From positions 5,518,001 through 5,582,000 of the forward strand of contig NZ_CP011125.1 of assembly GCF_000737325.1 (NCBI RefSeq): 64,000 nt of DNA, read 5' to 3'. The DNA is from Sandaracinus amylolyticus. GTDB lineage: Bacteria; Myxococcota_A; Polyangia; Polyangiales; Sandaracinaceae. The notes beneath the pieces are model-generated. The model worked only from the letters and a program-made list of their open reading frames with translations. It was not told the DNA's origin and made no database searches. Of the stretch, positions 62,069 to 64,000 are shown in pieces (position 1 is the stretch's first letter; every line of letters begins with the position of its first letter). Made by a program: the position numbers and the translations under genes.

Positions 62069-63993
62069 TGGAGCTGCTCTCCCCGGCGTCGCTCGCGTGG
62101 CTCGGCCTGCTCGGCCCGCTGGTGCTGCTCTACGTGCTCAAGCGGCGCCGCGAGGCCCGCGTCGTGGGCTCGACGCTGCTCTGGGAGCAGGCGCTGCGCG
62201 ATCTGCGCGCGGAGCGCCCGTGGAAGAAGCTGATCCCGCACCTCTCGCTCCTGCTCCAGGCGCTCGTGCTGATCGCCGGCGCCGTCGCGCTCGCGCGTCC
62301 CGCGGGCGCGGGACAGATCCCGCAGGGCGCGCGGCTCGCGGTGATCGTCGACACCTCCGCCTCGATGGCCGCGCGCGAAGCAGACGGACGCTCGCGCCTC
62401 GATCACGCGAAGAGCGCGGCGCGCGCCCTCGCGCGCTCGCTGCCGCCGGGCGGCACGATGATGCTCGTCGAGGCCGGCGCCGAGGCCGCGGTGCTCGCGC
62501 CCGCCACCAGCGACGGCTCTATCCTCGAGCGCGCGATCGATCGACTCCGCACCCGCGGCAGCGGCGCCGGCATCGAGGGTGCGGTCGCGCTCGCCGCCGA
62601 GCGTCTCCGCGATGCGAGCGCGGGCTCGCGCATCGTGGTGCTCACCGACGCCGCGATCGACGGCGACGTCGTCCTGGCCGGGGGCGTACCGGTCGAGGTG
62701 CAGCGCGTCGGCGCAGCCGGCGAGAACACCGCGATCGTCGCGATCGACGTGCGCGCGAGGCCGAGCGAGGAGTCGCCCGATCGCGCCGAGATCTTCGCGC
62801 GCCTCGTGCGCTTCGGGACGACCGACGCCGAGGTCTGGGTGAGCGCGATCGTCGAAGGCCGCGGCGTCGTCGCCTCGCGCCGCGTGCGCGTCGCGCCCGA
62901 TCGCGCCGAGGGCGTCGTGATGCTCGCGGATCTCCCGCCCGACGCGTCCGGTCGCGCGGCCGTGGTGCGCGTCGAGCTCGCCTCGGACGAAGAAGGCACC
63001 CACGGCACCGGCGACGCGCTCTCGCTCGACGACGTGGCCGTCGCGCCGAGCCCGGGCGCGCGTCGTCTGCCCGTCTTCCTCGTCGGCGACGCGCCCGAGT
63101 CGATCCGTCGCGTGCTGCTCGCCGACCGCGACGTCGAGCTCTTCGCGACGAGCCCCGAGGCGCTCGCGCAGCGCCGCGCCGACGATCCCGACGCGCCCGA
63201 CCTCGATGGGCTCCTCGTCTTCGCGGGCGCGACCCCCGACGCGCCGCCGAGCGGCGCTCGGCTCGCGGCCGACGCGCTCGCGATCGCGCCCACCGGCGAC
63301 GCCGCGCTCGGCGTGACGCTCGGCCCCGAGGCGACCGGCCCGGCGATCGTCAGCTGGGACGAGGGCGATCCCCGCCTGCGCTTCGTCTCGTTCCGCGACG
63401 TGCGCGTCGCCTCCGCGCGCCCGATCACCGGCGCCTCCGCGCGCCCGATCGTCACCAGCGAAGCGGGCCCGATCGTCGCCGTGCTCGAGCGCCCCGACGG
63501 CGAGGCCACGATCGTCGCCTTCGATCCCGATCGCAGCGACTGGCCGCGCGGTCCCGGGTTCGTCGTGTTCGTGCGCAACCTGCTCGAGCGCGTGCGCGCG
63601 CGTCGCGCGGCCGGCGGCATCGCGCCCGGCGCGATCGGCGAGCCGTTGCGCGTGCCCGCGGCCGACGGCGAGACCGTCGTCGTGCGCGCGCCCGACGGCA
63701 GCTCGTCGTCCGCCACCGCGCGCGGCGGCGTCGCGATCGTCGACGTGCCCGCGGTGCCCGGCACGTACCAGGCGGAGGTCGGCCGGCGTCGCGTGCACGC
63801 GCTGCGCAACCTGCTCTCGAGCGAGGAGAGCGACGTGCGGCCCCGCGCGCGATTCGTGTCGCGCGAGGGCGGCGCGGAGGTGAGCGCGAGCGAGCGCCGC
63901 GAGCCGCGCGAGGCGTGGCCGTGGCTCGCCGCGGCGCTGCTCGTGATCCTCGCGATCGAGGTGGTCTGGGCCACGCGCAAAGGTGCCGCGTGA
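62068..63993 (+). CDS. BatA-like vWA membrane protein
   Basis: The protein has 641 residues. The N-terminal BatA pattern is present: MELLSPASLAWLGLLGPLVLLYVLKRRRE, then VGSTLLWEQALRDLRAERPWKKL and a second helix (LSLLLQALVLIAGAVALA). The vWA domain starts with VIVDTSASM (Asp95, Ser97, Ser99 in the metal site). A large periplasmic beta-rich region follows and the protein closes with a C-terminal membrane helix (WPWLAAALLVILAIEVVWA). It is likely the membrane effector controlled by MoxR. The ATG shares one base with the DUF58 stop; the next gene's GTG overlaps its stop. Confidence 0.87.
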   Translation: MELLSPASLAWLGLLGPLVLLYVLKRRREARVVGSTLLWEQALRDLRAERPWKKLIPHLSLLLQALVLIAGAVALARPAGAGQIPQGARLAVIVDTSASMAAREADGRSRLDHAKSAARALARSLPPGGTMMLVEAGAEAAVLAPATSDGSILERAIDRLRTRGSGAGIEGAVALAAERLRDASAGSRIVVLTDAAIDGDVVLAGGVPVEVQRVGAAGENTAIVAIDVRARPSEESPDRAEIFARLVRFGTTDAEVWVSAIVEGRGVVASRRVRVAPDRAEGVVMLADLPPDASGRAAVVRVELASDEEGTHGTGDALSLDDVAVAPSPGARRLPVFLVGDAPESIRRVLLADRDVELFATSPEALAQRRADDPDAPDLDGLLVFAGATPDAPPSGARLAADALAIAPTGDAALGVTLGPEATGPAIVSWDEGDPRLRFVSFRDVRVASARPITGASARPIVTSEAGPIVAVLERPDGEATIVAFDPDRSDWPRGPGFVVFVRNLLERVRARRAAGGIAPGAIGEPLRVPAADGETVVVRAPDGSSSSATARGGVAIVDVPAVPGTYQAEVGRRRVHALRNLLSSEESDVRPRARFVSREGGAEVSASERREPREAWPWLAAALLVILAIEVVWATRKGAA

Positions 63994-64000
63994 GCCTGCG
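63990..64000 (+). CDS. Start of the next operon gene (cut by window edge)
   Basis: GTGAGCCTGCG overlaps the BatA-like stop in the same GTGA arrangement used by several gene pairs in this operon. Only the first three codons are visible. By analogy it could be another vWA or membrane component. Confidence 0.5.

Overview
The window is very GC-rich chromosomal DNA (strong G/C third-position bias, long antisense open frames everywhere) with the gene repertoire of a predatory-type myxobacterium. The evidence is Pkn-type Ser/Thr kinases paired with PEGA/TPR proteins, an FHA-AAA-Fis regulator, a MYXO-CTERM-like sorting tail, many Cys-rich or Asp/Ala/Gly-linker lipoproteins, IcmF, and PbpC next to a bacterial alpha-2-macroglobulin. 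A Polyangia/Sandaracinaceae-like member of Myxococcota is the best guess; this is inferred from content, not from a marker gene. No rRNA, tRNA or CRISPR array was seen.

Layout. 1-11.4 kb: end of a TPR protein, a 43-bp tandem repeat, lipoprotein-type SppA, a 2,012-residue TPR scaffold, a small lipoprotein, an 84-bp x5 tandem repeat and a fused shikimate kinase/dehydroquinate synthase. 11.4-17.6 kb: a hairpin-rich non-coding stretch, an FHA-AAA regulator translationally coupled to a phosphodiester glycosidase, then divergently Xaa-Pro aminopeptidase, a dual-specificity phosphatase and peptide deformylase. 17.6-21.7 kb: an insertion bounded by a 23-bp duplication of the def 3' end. It holds a complete IS21-family element (ends 17953/20739, target duplication ACCGTC) and one orphan small gene. 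21.7-34.2 kb: two kinase/PEGA modules, IcmF, lipoproteins, and a second small insertion (29860-30485) bounded by a 35-bp duplication of a gene 3' end. 34.4-40.9 kb: two FadL-like outer-membrane proteins plus a lipoprotein, a barrel-like protein, MoaA and small proteins. 40.9-53.3 kb: PbpC plus alpha-2-macroglobulin, a TPR membrane protein, a PhnD-like protein, a cytochrome c lipoprotein and two paralogous lipoproteins. 53.5-64 kb: one tightly overlapping operon (coiled-coil DUF4175-like protein, MoxR, a membrane protein, ABC ATPase, ABC-2 permease, DUF58, BatA-like) running off the right edge.

How it works together. Most of the window is cell-envelope biology: peptidoglycan synthesis and its periplasmic guard protein, outer-membrane transporters, signalling kinases with membrane PEGA partners, and a MoxR/vWA envelope-stress or export operon. 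Two observations stand out. First, many first-in-operon genes have a -10-like TANNNT hexamer only 5-9 nt before ATG, GTG or TTG, which points to leaderless transcripts and was used to choose starts. Second, two unrelated insertions sit at the junction of tightly convergent genes. Each rebuilds the last codons and stop of the interrupted gene and each carries a single small orphan gene; they may be examples of a 3'-end-targeting cassette.
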